64,000 nt of DNA from NCBI GenBank assembly GCA_050946535.1, contig JBMNUZ010000003.1, forward strand, positions 132,672 through 196,671, in the 5' to 3' direction. Position numbers and translations under genes: made by a program. Shown here piece by piece: positions 1 to 9,601 of this stretch. Origin of the DNA: RUG708 sp050946535. GTDB taxonomy: Bacteria > Bacillota > Clostridia > Peptostreptococcales > Anaerovoracaceae. The notes below the pieces were generated by a model. It saw only the letters and a program-made list of their open reading frames with translations. It was not told the origin of the DNA and ran no database searches. The first letter of the stretch is position 1. Every line of letters starts with the position of its first letter.

Positions 1-43
1 TTCTGAAATCCGAAGAATAAACCGCAGCTAATTGGAGGAAATG

Positions 44-1819
44 ATGAGAGAAGTTTTTAAGAGAACCGACATGTGCGGCGATCTACGAATGGAGGACGCC
101 GGGCGTGAGGTTGTGCTTAACGGCTGGGTAGCGAAAAAGAGAAATCTCGGCGGACTGATTTTTGCGGACCTGAGAGACAGGACAGGAATCACGCAGATAG
201 TGTTCGACGACAAGACTGAAAAACCGGTCTTCGAACTTGCAGATACGCTGAAGAGCGAATATGTAATCGGTGTGAAAGGTACCGTAACAGAACGCGAATC
301 AAAGAATAAAAAGATCCCTACAGGAGATATCGAGGTGAGAGCGACAGAGCTCACAGTCTATTCGAAGGCTGACACGCCTCCTATCTACGTAAAGGACGAC
401 GACAATGTAGACGAAAACCTCAGGCTGAAGTACAGATTCCTCGACCTGAGAAAACCCAAGATGCAGAGGAACTTAGCGTTCCGCCACCACGTGGCGCAGG
501 TTACCCGCCGCTTCTTCTCAGACGAAGGCTTCCTGGAGATCGAAACCCCAGACCTGGACAAACCTACTCCTGAGGGCGCGAGAGACTACCTGATTCCGAG
601 CAGGGTAAATCACGGAAGATTCTACGCTCTGCCTCAGTCGCCGCAGCTTTACAAGCAGCTGCTCATGGCGTCTGGATGCGACAGATACTTCCAGATCGCA
701 AAGTGCTTCAGGGATGAGGACCTCAGAGCAGACAGGCAGCCCGAGTTCACACAGATCGATATGGAGCTGTCGTTTGTAGAGCCTGACGACATCATGGAAA
801 TACAGGAGCGCTATCTGAAGACGCTGTTCAAGGAGACTCTCGGCGTCGATCTCCAGATTCCGTTCCCGAGAATTCCTTACGACGAGGCTATGGACAGATT
901 CGGCAGCGACAAGCCTGACACGAGATTCGGCTTCGAGCTCAGGGATCTTACAGATATCATGAAAGGCTGCGGTTTCAAGGTATTCAGCAGCAATATCGAA
1001 AACGGCGGCGTCGTAAAGGCAATCTGTATTACAGGCGGAGCAGACAAGTACAGCAGGAAAGAGATCGACAAGCTCGGCGAAGGTGCGAAGGACTACGGTG
1101 CAAAGGGCCTCGCCTGGATGAAGGTTACCGGTGACGGAGTAACATCTCCGATAGCCAAATTCTTCGACGACGATCAGAAAAAAGCGATCCTCGGAAGAAT
1201 GGAAGCAAAGCCGGGAGATCTCATCCTGTTCGTTTCGGACAAATACAAGGCAGCCGTCGATTCGCTCGGCTTCCTGAGGCGCCACATCGCAGACCAGCTG
1301 GGGCTTCTCGATCCGAAGCAGTTCAACTTCCTCTGGGTTACTGATTTCCCTATGTTCGAATACAGCGAGGAAGAAGGAAGATGGCTCGCGATGCATCATC
1401 CGTTCACGATGCCTCGCGAAGAGGATATCGATAAGATGATGACCGATCCGGGCAGCGTCAAGGCAGAAGCATACGATATCGTTCTCAACGGCGTCGAGGC
1501 CGGCGGCGGCAGCATAAGAATTCACGACAGGGAGCTGCAGAAGAAGGTTTTCAAGGCGCTCCACATTTCGGACGAACAGGCGCAGGAAAAATTCGGATTC
1601 CTGCTCGAAGCGTTCAGATACGGCGCACCTCCTCACGGCGGACTCGCTTACGGCATGGACAGGCTTGTAATGCTCATGCTCGGCGAATCGAGCATCAGAG
1701 AAGTCATAGCGTTCCCTAAGAATGCAAACGCTCAGTGCCTTATGTCAGGAGCACCGGGGCTCATCGAGCAGAGTCAGCTCGACGAACTTGCGATCAGGAC
1801 AGTTCCTGACGAAAATTGA
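44..1819 (+). CDS. aspS: Aspartyl-tRNA synthetase
   Basis: Charges tRNA-Asp with aspartate in the cytoplasm. The 591-residue length fits the bacterial form with a GAD insertion. Visible parts are an N-terminal OB-fold anticodon-binding domain (about 1-110), the class II catalytic core with QSPQLYKQLLM and motif 2 FRDEDLRADRQPEF from residue 222, a GAD-type insert (about 290-420), and motif 3 GLAYGMDRLVM near residue 537. GGAGG at 34-38 is followed by two tandem ATGs at 41 and 44; the second has the better spacing (5 nt) and is chosen. A TTG at 32 runs into the ribosome-binding site and is unlikely. The window opens just upstream, so no promoter is visible. Whether the enzyme also charges tRNA-Asn cannot be read from the sequence. 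nadD follows 25 bp later. Confidence 0.97.
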   Translation: MREVFKRTDMCGDLRMEDAGREVVLNGWVAKKRNLGGLIFADLRDRTGITQIVFDDKTEKPVFELADTLKSEYVIGVKGTVTERESKNKKIPTGDIEVRATELTVYSKADTPPIYVKDDDNVDENLRLKYRFLDLRKPKMQRNLAFRHHVAQVTRRFFSDEGFLEIETPDLDKPTPEGARDYLIPSRVNHGRFYALPQSPQLYKQLLMASGCDRYFQIAKCFRDEDLRADRQPEFTQIDMELSFVEPDDIMEIQERYLKTLFKETLGVDLQIPFPRIPYDEAMDRFGSDKPDTRFGFELRDLTDIMKGCGFKVFSSNIENGGVVKAICITGGADKYSRKEIDKLGEGAKDYGAKGLAWMKVTGDGVTSPIAKFFDDDQKKAILGRMEAKPGDLILFVSDKYKAAVDSLGFLRRHIADQLGLLDPKQFNFLWVTDFPMFEYSEEEGRWLAMHHPFTMPREEDIDKMMTDPGSVKAEAYDIVLNGVEAGGGSIRIHDRELQKKVFKALHISDEQAQEKFGFLLEAFRYGAPPHGGLAYGMDRLVMLMLGESSIREVIAFPKNANAQCLMSGAPGLIEQSQLDELAIRTVPDEN

Positions 1820-1844
1820 TCAATCGGAAAGTCAGGTATCTTTC

Positions 1845-2450
1845 ATGAAAATCGGTGTTTTCGGAGGAAGCTTCAATCCAATTCATTACGGGCATCTCGT
1901 GCTTGCGGAGCATGCGCGCGACGCGGCAGGGCTGGACAAAGTGATCCTCGTTCCGGCGTTCGAATCGCCCTTTAAAAAGGGAACCGGAGGAGAAAGCTCA
2001 GTTCACAACCTCGAAATGGCGCGCCTCGCCGTAGAAGGCAACGACTGCCTCGAGGTGTCTTCGATAGAAGTCGACAGAGGCGAGATGTCGTACACCGTGG
2101 ATACCATGCGGAAAATATCCGGAAAATGCGGCCCTGACGACAGACTTTACTTCATCATGGGAGCCGATTCGTTTTTCGGACTCGAACACTGGATGGGATC
2201 GAAGGAATTGCTGAGCCGCTATTCGTTTGTGGTAGGAAGGCGTCCGGGATGCGAGACCGGAAAACTTGAGGAAACCGCTGACTGGTTCAGAAAACAATAC
2301 AATGCGGATATCCTGATCGTTCCCGTACCTCAGGTAGAGATTTCCTCTACGGATATACGCGAACGGTTCCGCACTGGCAGAAGCGTAAAATATTTAACGC
2401 CTGACAGCGTCATCGATTACGTGATGCGTCACGGCCTGTACAGAGAATAG
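1845..2450 (+). CDS. nadD: Nicotinate-nucleotide adenylyltransferase
   Basis: Transfers AMP from ATP to nicotinate mononucleotide, the penultimate step of NAD synthesis. The 201-residue protein has the nucleotidyltransferase signature GGSFNPIHYGH (residues 7-17, including the HxGH element) and the C-terminal ISSTDIRERF motif, both diagnostic of NadD. The frame is open further upstream into aspS, but the family always begins at MKIGVFGG, so ATG 1845 is used; its ribosome-binding site is weak, suggesting coupling with aspS. It lies 21 bp before the YqeK-RsfS gene, the usual neighbourhood (nadD-yqeK-rsfS) in Bacillota. Confidence 0.95.
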   Translation: MKIGVFGGSFNPIHYGHLVLAEHARDAAGLDKVILVPAFESPFKKGTGGESSVHNLEMARLAVEGNDCLEVSSIEVDRGEMSYTVDTMRKISGKCGPDDRLYFIMGADSFFGLEHWMGSKELLSRYSFVVGRRPGCETGKLEETADWFRKQYNADILIVPVPQVEISSTDIRERFRTGRSVKYLTPDSVIDYVMRHGLYRE

Positions 2451-2471
2451 ACGGGAGATTACTGACAGTTT

Positions 2472-3395
2472 ATGGACAGAGAATTTGTAAACAAACTGGA
2501 TGAATTTGTTAAGATCAGACTGACTGAAAAGCGATACCGCCATACGATGGGCGTAGTAGAGACAGCAGGCGCTCTCGCTGAGAGATACGGCGCCGACCCC
2601 GACAAGACATATATCGCGGCGCTCTTCCACGATGCCTGCAAAAATCTCGACAGCGATGAGATGAATTCGCTGGTGGAAAAATATAATCTGGACGAAGTAT
2701 ATATCGACAAGCCTCAGCTTGCCCACAGCAAAGTTGCCGCGGAGATACTCCGCGACAAATTCGGCGTTGATGACGAGGAAATTATCAATGCTGTCAGTTA
2801 TCACACCACCGGAAGAGCGAATATGTCGCTGCTCGAGAAGATAATATTCGTAGCGGATGCAGTAGAGCCGCACCGCACTTATCCTGAAGCGAAGATGCTC
2901 AACAGACTGGCCTTCGAGGACATCGACAGGGCAGGCTACGAGATTTCGTGCAGGACCATCAAGCGCGTGACTGACACAGGCATGTACCTCGATCCGAATT
3001 CGATCGAAGCCAGAGACTGGTTCGAAACTATTCTCAAGGGAGATTCGCTCGACAACAGCAGAAATTTCGCTGTCTACGCCGCAAACGTGCTGGACAGCAA
3101 AAAAGGCGAGGACATCATCGTTCTCGATATCGCGGAGAAATCTTCGTTTGCGGATTATCTGGTGGTAGCTACAGGAAACAGCATCAGGCAGGTTTCTGCG
3201 CTTGCAGAGGCGGTTCAGAGCAGAGCCGACATGCAGGGCAGATTCGTTAGAGGCGTTGAGGGCAAGAACGGCTCGGGCTGGGTGCTCATGGATTACGGCG
3301 ACGTTGTGATAAACATATTTACACCTGAGAAACGCGACAAATACAATCTTGAAAAGATCTGGAGCGACTGTGAAAGAGTTGACTGGGAGGCTTAG
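2472..3395 (+). CDS. Fused YqeK (HD phosphohydrolase) and RsfS (ribosome silencing factor)
   Basis: A single 307-codon frame joins two proteins normally encoded by adjacent genes. Residues 1-190 are YqeK-like: an HD-domain metal phosphohydrolase with RYRHTMGV (H24), the FHD pair at H53-D54, and AVSYHTTG; characterised YqeK enzymes cleave diadenosine tetraphosphate symmetrically. Residues 191-307 are RsfS-like, with DSKKGEDIIVLDI, SFADYLVVATGNS and WVLMDYGDVVINIF; RsfS binds ribosomal protein uL14 and blocks subunit joining in starved cells. No stop or start codon with a ribosome-binding site is seen at the junction. It is 21 bp after nadD and 1 bp before leuS. Function of each half is by family; the effect of the fusion is unknown. 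Confidence 0.93.
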   Translation: MDREFVNKLDEFVKIRLTEKRYRHTMGVVETAGALAERYGADPDKTYIAALFHDACKNLDSDEMNSLVEKYNLDEVYIDKPQLAHSKVAAEILRDKFGVDDEEIINAVSYHTTGRANMSLLEKIIFVADAVEPHRTYPEAKMLNRLAFEDIDRAGYEISCRTIKRVTDTGMYLDPNSIEARDWFETILKGDSLDNSRNFAVYAANVLDSKKGEDIIVLDIAEKSSFADYLVVATGNSIRQVSALAEAVQSRADMQGRFVRGVEGKNGSGWVLMDYGDVVINIFTPEKRDKYNLEKIWSDCERVDWEA

Positions 3396-3396
3396 A

Positions 3397-5865
3397 ATGT
3401 CGGACAAATATGATTTTCACTCTATCGAGAGTAAGTGGCAGAAATACTGGGAGGATAACGAAGTCTTCAAGACAGAAGAAGATTACGGCAAAAAGAAGTA
3501 TTACGCGCTTGAAATGTTCCCTTATCCTTCCGGAAAGATTCACATGGGTCACGTGAGAAACTACACGATCGGTGACGCAGTCGCAAGATATATGAAAATG
3601 AAAGGGTTCAACGTGCTCCATCCTATGGGCTTCGATTCGTTCGGACTTCCTGCGGAGAACGCGGCGATAAAGAACGGCATCCGTCCTGACATCTGGACAC
3701 GCGAAAATATAGCCGAGATGGAGAAACAGTTCAGAACGCTGGGACTCAGCTACGACTGGGACCGCGAGGTACTGACGTGCCGCGAGGACTACTACAAGTG
3801 GACTCAGTGGTTCTTTATCCAGTTCTATAAAAAGGGACTCGCGTACAAGAAAAAGAATGCCGTCAACTGGTGCCCTTCCTGCCAGACGGTTCTCGCCAAC
3901 GAGCAGGTAGTCGACGGCAAGTGCGAGAGATGCAAGACTCCGGTAGGAAAGAAAGAACTCTCGCAGTGGTATCTCAAGATAACGGATTACGCTCAGAGAC
4001 TTCTCGACGATCTCGACAAGCTTCCGGGATGGCCTGAGAAGGTAAAGACCATGCAGAGGAACTGGATCGGCAGGAGCGAAGGTGCAGAGATCGATTTCGA
4101 GATCGAGAATTTCGACAAGAAGCTCAGGATCTTCACCACGAGGCCTGATACCGTCTTCGGCGTATCCTGTATGGTTCTCGCTCCGGAGCATCCGTACGTA
4201 AAAGAACTCGTTACTCCTGAACATCAGGCAGAGGTCGACAGCTTCATGGACAAGCTTCAGTACCTCAGCGATATAGACAGATCGTCGACCACTCTTGAAA
4301 AAGAAGGATGCTTCACAGGAAGCTATGCCATCAATCCGTTCAACGGTAAAAAAATTCCTGTTTTCATAGCTAACTACGTATTGATGGATTACGGAACAGG
4401 CGCCATCATGGTAGTACCTGCCCACGATACCAGAGACTTTGCATTCGCGAAGAAATACAATCTGGATATCATTCCTGTAGTCGATCCGGGCGATCCGGAG
4501 ATAGACGTGAACAACCTGAAGGATGCGTTCGTGGCAGAAGGAACGATGATAAATTCAGGCGAGTTCAACGGAATGGACAACAAGGAAGCCATTAAAAAGA
4601 TGTACAGCTACATCGAGGAAAAGGGAATCGGCAAAAAGACCGTCAATTTCAGGCTCCGCGACTGGCTGATTTCAAGACAGAGATACTGGGGCGTTCCTAT
4701 TCCTATGATCTACTGCGAACACTGCGGATGGGTTCCTGAAAAAGAAGAGAATCTTCCTGTACTGCTCCCGACAGACGTTGAATTCACAGGAAAGGGAGCT
4801 TCGCCTGTCGCGACCAGCAAGACATTCGTGGAGACAGTATGCCCTATATGCGGCAGACCTGCAAGACGTGAAGTCGACACGATGGACACATTCGTGGATT
4901 CTTCTTGGTATTTCCTGAGATACACAGACGCTCACAACGAGAAAGAGCCTTTCAGCAAGAAGAAGGCCGATTACTGGATGAACGTCGACCAGTACATAGG
5001 CGGGGTAGAACACGCCATTCTTCACCTGCTCTACGCGCGTTTCTACACGAAGGTGCTTCACGACATCGGACTCATAGACGCTGACGAACCGTTCCAGAAT
5101 CTGCTCACGCAGGGCATGGTTCTCAAGGATGGCGTAAAGATGTCGAAATCGGTCGGCAATATAGTTAGTCCTGTTGAAATAATCAACAAATACGGCGCCG
5201 ACACCGCCAGATTATTCATACTGTTTGCAGCGCCTCCGGAAAGAGACCTCGACTGGTCGGACACCGGAGTGGAAGGCAGCTACAGATTCCTCAACAGAGT
5301 ATGGAGGCTCGTCGTCGAGATCATCGAGAAGGACGACGGCAGCTTCAGCGGCAAGGTTGAGGGAAAAGACGCCGGAAGCCTGTACTATCAGCTGAACAAG
5401 ACTCTGAAGAGAGTCACTGACAGCATGCAGAGCGGTAAATTCGGATTCAATACAGCAATAAGTTCAATCATGGAACTGGTAAATGAAATGTACCGTTACA
5501 AAGAGACAGAGGGAGCGGATTACGCTCTTCTGAGATCGTGTGCGGACAAACTTGTCCTGGCGCTCTCGCCGTTTACGCCTCATATCTGTGAGGAACTCTG
5601 GCAGAGGCTCGGACACGAAGGATCAGTATATTTCGAGAAGTGGCCTGAATACGACGAGTCGGCTCTCGTGCTCGACACTGTGGAGATCGCCGTTCAGATC
5701 AACGGAAAAATCAAACACAGAATGAACGTGAGCACAGGGCTGTCAAAGGACGAACTTTCAGAGACTGCTCTCGCGGACGAAACGGTAAAGCAGCTCGTAG
5801 AAGGCAAAAACATCAGAAAAGTCATCGCCGTACCGGGTAAGCTCGTAAATATAGTGGTCGGATAA
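3397..5865 (+). CDS. leuS: Leucyl-tRNA synthetase
   Basis: Charges tRNA-Leu. The 822-residue class I synthetase has the HIGH-type motif HMGH at residues 49-52, a zinc-binding knuckle CPSCQTVLANEQ...CERC, the CP1 editing domain with TTRPDTVFGV, and KMSKS at residues 581-585, followed by the anticodon-binding helical domain and a short C-terminal domain. ATG 3397 is 6 nt after GGGAGG at 3385-3390, which lies inside the end of the YqeK-RsfS gene; the two genes are 1 bp apart and clearly co-translated. Open frame upstream of 3397 overlaps the previous gene and is not used. RNase J follows 14 bp downstream. Confidence 0.97.
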   Translation: MSDKYDFHSIESKWQKYWEDNEVFKTEEDYGKKKYYALEMFPYPSGKIHMGHVRNYTIGDAVARYMKMKGFNVLHPMGFDSFGLPAENAAIKNGIRPDIWTRENIAEMEKQFRTLGLSYDWDREVLTCREDYYKWTQWFFIQFYKKGLAYKKKNAVNWCPSCQTVLANEQVVDGKCERCKTPVGKKELSQWYLKITDYAQRLLDDLDKLPGWPEKVKTMQRNWIGRSEGAEIDFEIENFDKKLRIFTTRPDTVFGVSCMVLAPEHPYVKELVTPEHQAEVDSFMDKLQYLSDIDRSSTTLEKEGCFTGSYAINPFNGKKIPVFIANYVLMDYGTGAIMVVPAHDTRDFAFAKKYNLDIIPVVDPGDPEIDVNNLKDAFVAEGTMINSGEFNGMDNKEAIKKMYSYIEEKGIGKKTVNFRLRDWLISRQRYWGVPIPMIYCEHCGWVPEKEENLPVLLPTDVEFTGKGASPVATSKTFVETVCPICGRPARREVDTMDTFVDSSWYFLRYTDAHNEKEPFSKKKADYWMNVDQYIGGVEHAILHLLYARFYTKVLHDIGLIDADEPFQNLLTQGMVLKDGVKMSKSVGNIVSPVEIINKYGADTARLFILFAAPPERDLDWSDTGVEGSYRFLNRVWRLVVEIIEKDDGSFSGKVEGKDAGSLYYQLNKTLKRVTDSMQSGKFGFNTAISSIMELVNEMYRYKETEGADYALLRSCADKLVLALSPFTPHICEELWQRLGHEGSVYFEKWPEYDESALVLDTVEIAVQINGKIKHRMNVSTGLSKDELSETALADETVKQLVEGKNIRKVIAVPGKLVNIVVG

Positions 5866-5879
5866 CCACGGAGGTTTTT

Positions 5880-7574
5880 TTGAGAAACAGAAATTCAAAA
5901 TCGAGAGGAAGAAACAAACAGGAGAGTTCTGTTCAGGTAATTCCTCTGGGAGGACTGGGTGAGATCGGAAAAAACATGACAGTCCTCCGCTACAAAGATG
6001 AAATACTGCTCATCGACTGCGGCATGACATTCCCGAGCGACGAGATGTACGGAATCGATATCGTCATTCCAGATATGTCATACCTGATCGATAATGCAGA
6101 CAAAATCAAGGCAGTCGTCGTAACGCACGGACACGAAGACCACATCGGCGGCATACCTTATCTGCTGAAGCGCGTCTCGGTTCCTATCTACGGAACCGCG
6201 CTCACGCTCGGCCTCATACAGAACAAGCTGACCGAGCACGGACTCAAGGCAGACCTCAGAGAGATCGAGCCGGGGGACAGACTCCAGATCGGCTCATTCA
6301 AAATAGAAGTGCTTAATATAACTCATTCGATCGCAGGATCGTGCGCATTCGCGATCGATACTCCTGCAGGACTCATATTCCATACTGGAGATTTCAAGAT
6401 CGACTACACGCCGCTCAAGGGCGACCCGATCGATTTCCAGAGATTTGCGGAAATAGGGCGCAAGGGAGTGCTCCTGCTGATGGCAGACAGCACAAATGCC
6501 CTCAGAAAAGGCTACACGCCTTCGGAAAGAACGGTAGCGGCAACGCTCGACAGCATTTTTGCAACGGCCAAAGGCAGGATCATAATCGCGACGTTCGCAT
6601 CGAACGTCAACAGAGTACAGTACATCATGAATCTCGCCAGGGAGCACCGCAAGAAAGTAGCGGTTTCAGGCAGGAGCATGATAAACATAGTAGATATAGC
6701 TTCGGAGCTCGGATATCTCGAAATACCTGAAAACACCATGGTCGACATCAGCAGGATCAATTCCCTGAGAGACCGCGAAGTGGTGCTGATAACGACAGGA
6801 AGCCAGGGCGAGCCTATGTCCGCTCTTACGAGAATGGCGTCTGACGAGCACAAATCTGTAAAGATCAAGCCGGGAGACACGGTTGTGCTTTCGTCGAGCC
6901 CGATTCCGGGAAACGAGAAGACTATTTCAAACGTAGTCAACAAACTCCTCGAGAAGGGAGCGAACGTCATCTATTCGGATATCGCAGACATCCACGTTTC
7001 CGGACATCCGTGCCAGGAAGAGCTGAAGATGATCCAGATGCTTCTCAAGCCTAAATATTTCGCGCCTGTACACGGAGAGTTCAAGCACCTGCACACTCAC
7101 GCTGAAATCGCTAAATCGCTGGGTATGCCCAAGGAAAACATATTCCTGATGCATAACGGAAGCGTTCTCGACGTTTCGAAGAGCGAAGCGAAGCTCGAGA
7201 AGAAGGACGTTCCTGCAGGAAGCGTAATGGTAGACGGACTCGGTGTCGGCGACGTAGGAAAGATCGTGCTCAGAGACAGAAAGCTCATGTCAGAGAGCGG
7301 CCTGATCGTAGTCGTCACAGCCGTCGAAGCTGGTTCGAACTACATTGTTTCGGGTCCGGAGATCATATCGAGAGGATTCGTCTACGTCAGAGAGTCAGAG
7401 GAATTGTTCAACACCGCGAAGGTCATCGTGACACAGGCTCTCGAGGACTGCATAGACAGAGGACTTACAGACTGGTCGTCGATGAAGAGTGCGGTAAGAG
7501 ATTCTCTCAGAGAATTCGTTTACGAACAGACGAAGAGAAGCCCGATCATCCTTCCTATATTCATGGAAGTATAA
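5880..7574 (+). CDS. rnj: Ribonuclease J
   Basis: Metallo-beta-lactamase/beta-CASP nuclease that degrades and matures RNA by 5'-3' exonuclease and endonuclease activity. The 564-residue protein shows VIPLGGLGEIGKNM, the zinc motif HGHEDH at residues 83-88, a beta-CASP region (FASNVNRVQ, TGSQGEPMSAL, PGNEKTI) and a C-terminal domain ending SPIILPIFMEV. The start is TTG at 5880, 5 nt after GGAGG at 5870-5874; no ATG with a ribosome-binding site is available. The N-terminal NRNSKSRGRNKQ stretch is basic, as in RNase J1. Whether this is the J1 or J2 type is not decided; the only copy in the window is most like J1. Confidence 0.95.
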   Translation: MRNRNSKSRGRNKQESSVQVIPLGGLGEIGKNMTVLRYKDEILLIDCGMTFPSDEMYGIDIVIPDMSYLIDNADKIKAVVVTHGHEDHIGGIPYLLKRVSVPIYGTALTLGLIQNKLTEHGLKADLREIEPGDRLQIGSFKIEVLNITHSIAGSCAFAIDTPAGLIFHTGDFKIDYTPLKGDPIDFQRFAEIGRKGVLLLMADSTNALRKGYTPSERTVAATLDSIFATAKGRIIIATFASNVNRVQYIMNLAREHRKKVAVSGRSMINIVDIASELGYLEIPENTMVDISRINSLRDREVVLITTGSQGEPMSALTRMASDEHKSVKIKPGDTVVLSSSPIPGNEKTISNVVNKLLEKGANVIYSDIADIHVSGHPCQEELKMIQMLLKPKYFAPVHGEFKHLHTHAEIAKSLGMPKENIFLMHNGSVLDVSKSEAKLEKKDVPAGSVMVDGLGVGDVGKIVLRDRKLMSESGLIVVVTAVEAGSNYIVSGPEIISRGFVYVRESEELFNTAKVIVTQALEDCIDRGLTDWSSMKSAVRDSLREFVYEQTKRSPIILPIFMEV

Positions 7575-7610
7575 ACAGAAATATACATTACAGGATTAGA
7601 GGCGAAAGAC

Positions 7611-8696
7611 ATGGAAAAAGAAGAAGAGGAACTGCTTGAAAAGCGCATAGAAGCCGTGCGCAGCCGCATGAAGGAAAAAGACTGCAGCGCATTCCTCGTT
7701 TCAAAGACGGAGAACAAATATTATCTTTCACGTTTTCATTCATCTTCGTACTTTCTCGTGATCACACCGGACACAAACTACGTGATCACGGACTTCAGAT
7801 ACAGGGAGGCCGCTCAGAATCTGGCTCCTTTGTATCAGCTGGCAGAGGTAAAGGCGGGATATTCGCTCGCATCTTTTCTGAACGAACAGAATTACAAGAC
7901 CCTGGCGGCCGAATACGAGGATATTTCCGCTGGTTTCTTCGGCAGGCTGAAAGATGCCGTACCGGATACTGAGATAGTTCCGTTCGACGGAATCGTCGAG
8001 AAGATCAGAAGCGTGAAGGACGAAACCGAGATAGATGCCACGAGGCATGCGGAGCATATCGGCGACAAGGCGTTCGAATACATCCTCGGCGAGATAAGAC
8101 CGGGCGTAAGCGAACAGGAGATAGCTGTAAAGCTGGAGCTCAAGATGCGCGAACTGGGAGCATCCGGGCTTTCGTTCGACACGATATGCGTTTCAGGCGT
8201 GCGTACATCTATGCCTCACGGCGAGCCGAGCGGCAAGCTGATAGAAGACGGCGACTTCGTGACCATGGACTTTGGCTGCAAATACAAGGGTTACTGCTCC
8301 GATATGACGAGAACCGTAGCAGTGGGACATGCGACCGACAGAATGAAGTTCGTCTATAATACTGTACTGAAAGCGCAGCAGGCCGCCGCGGATACGATGA
8401 AGGCGGGAGTGAGCGGTTTCGAAACCGACAAAGCTGCGAGAGACGTGATCGACAACGCTGGCTTCAAGGGCTGCTTCGGCCACGCGAACGGGCACGGCAC
8501 CGGTCTCGAGATTCACGAGGCTCCGGTAGCGAGTCCCGTCAGCAAGGACATTCTCGAAGCCGGCATGATTATTTCCAACGAACCGGGCATATATATTCCG
8601 GGCGAATTCGGAGTACGTATAGAAGACTTGTCGGTTATTACGGAAAATGGTATAATAAATCTCACTGAATCAGACAAACAGCTGATTATTTTATGA
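7611..8696 (+). CDS. Xaa-Pro aminopeptidase family (M24) metallopeptidase
   Basis: Probable cytoplasmic dipeptidase/aminopeptidase that removes residues before proline. The 361-residue protein has a creatinase-like N-terminal domain (about 1-140) and a pita-bread catalytic domain carrying the metal ligands in MDFGCKYKGYCSDMTRT (two Asp), GHANGHGTGLEIHE (His), ISNEPGIY (Glu) and GVRIEDL (Glu). ATG 7611 has TAGAGG about 8 nt upstream. It sits directly before efp, a common clostridial arrangement. The exact substrate (X-Pro dipeptide versus longer peptides) cannot be inferred. Confidence 0.93.
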   Translation: MEKEEEELLEKRIEAVRSRMKEKDCSAFLVSKTENKYYLSRFHSSSYFLVITPDTNYVITDFRYREAAQNLAPLYQLAEVKAGYSLASFLNEQNYKTLAAEYEDISAGFFGRLKDAVPDTEIVPFDGIVEKIRSVKDETEIDATRHAEHIGDKAFEYILGEIRPGVSEQEIAVKLELKMRELGASGLSFDTICVSGVRTSMPHGEPSGKLIEDGDFVTMDFGCKYKGYCSDMTRTVAVGHATDRMKFVYNTVLKAQQAAADTMKAGVSGFETDKAARDVIDNAGFKGCFGHANGHGTGLEIHEAPVASPVSKDILEAGMIISNEPGIYIPGEFGVRIEDLSVITENGIINLTESDKQLIIL

Positions 8697-8724
8697 TTTT
8701 TGATATAACGGAGGACTTGATATT

Positions 8725-9294
8725 ATGGTATCTGCAGGAGATTTCAGAAAAGGCGTAACATTCGTACTTAACGGCGAGCCGTGCGTCGTGCTCGACTTCC
8801 AGCACGTTAAGCCGGGCAAGGGCGCTGCATTCGTAAGAACAAAATACAGAAACATTCTCACAGGAGCTACGAGAGAAGACGCGTTCAACCCTAACGAAAA
8901 GTTCGAAAACGCCGTCATCGAAACGAAGACCATGCAGTACAGCTACAACGACGGTCAGCTCTACTATTTCATGGACGAAGAGACTTACGACCTCATCCCT
9001 CTTTCTGCAGACCAGGTTGCAGATGCGATAAAGTACATCAAGGAGAACGACGAGGTTACGATCAAGTTTTACGAAGGCAACGCCTTCCAGGTCGAAGCTC
9101 CTAACTTCGTAAATCTCGTAGTTACAGAGACCGAGCCGGGTGTCAAGGGCAACACCGCTACAAACGTCACCAAAGCCGCTACAGTTGAGACCGGAGCAGT
9201 TATCCAGGTTCCAATCTTCATCGAAGAAGGCGAGCTTATCCAGATCGATACCCGCACAGGTGAATATCTCGGCAGAGCAAAGGCTGATAAATAA
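8725..9294 (+). CDS. efp: Translation elongation factor P
   Basis: Binds between the P and E sites and relieves ribosome stalling at consecutive prolines. The 189-residue protein has the three OB-like domains: KOW-like N-terminal domain with HVKPGKGAAF, where K32 is the position usually modified or exposed at the tip; a middle domain; and the C-terminal domain with PGVKGNTATNVTKAATVETG and IDTRTGEYLGRA. GGAGG at 8710-8714 precedes ATG 8725 by 10 nt. A strong intrinsic terminator follows 18 bp after the stop, so efp ends the transcription unit. Confidence 0.97.
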   Translation: MVSAGDFRKGVTFVLNGEPCVVLDFQHVKPGKGAAFVRTKYRNILTGATREDAFNPNEKFENAVIETKTMQYSYNDGQLYYFMDEETYDLIPLSADQVADAIKYIKENDEVTIKFYEGNAFQVEAPNFVNLVVTETEPGVKGNTATNVTKAATVETGAVIQVPIFIEEGELIQIDTRTGEYLGRAKADK

Positions 9295-9312
9295 GATCCT
9301 TTAAATATTATG

Positions 9313-9348
9313 CTGTTTCGGAGCCTTCACTCTGAAACAGTTTTTTTT
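9313..9348 (+). terminator. Intrinsic terminator after efp
   Basis: A 10-bp stem (CTGTTTCGGA against TCTGAAACAG, one G-U pair) with an 8-nt loop is followed directly by eight T residues. It closes the aspS-to-efp stretch. Confidence 0.92.
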
Positions 9349-9419
9349 CTGTTGAAAAACGGCTGCACCGGGTGATGAGCTCCGCATGGCAACGGTTTCT
9401 GTCCGCGGGAGCGGACGAT

Positions 9420-9572
9420 ATCATTTGAGCGCGCGGCTGCTGAAGCGCGCGATCACATTTGAGTGCGTGATTACTAAAGCGCGATTACATTTCAGCATAC
9501 GCTTGCTAAAGCGCGTGATTGCTGAAGTGTGCGATCACATTTCGGCGTGCGGTTAGGTTACCAAAGCACGCG
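9420..9572. repeat. Degenerate 32-bp tandem repeat between efp and mltG
   Basis: Three consecutive 32-bp units begin at 9420, 9452 and 9484. They are followed by an 18-bp half unit (9516-9533) and a longer, more decayed unit (9534-9572). The shared theme is ATCACATTTGAG, then GCGYGYG, then CTRAAGCGCG; each unit can fold on itself because its GCGCGC-type ends are complementary. No coding capacity is apparent. The remaining bases between the efp terminator and mltG hold no other recognisable site. Confidence 0.75.
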
Positions 9573-9601
9573 ATTAATAATAATAAAAGGCAGAGAATAC
9601 C

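Noticed and set aside
9420..9572. CRISPR array
   Set aside because: Units are contiguous and diverged, with no unique spacers between identical repeats and no cas genes in the window.
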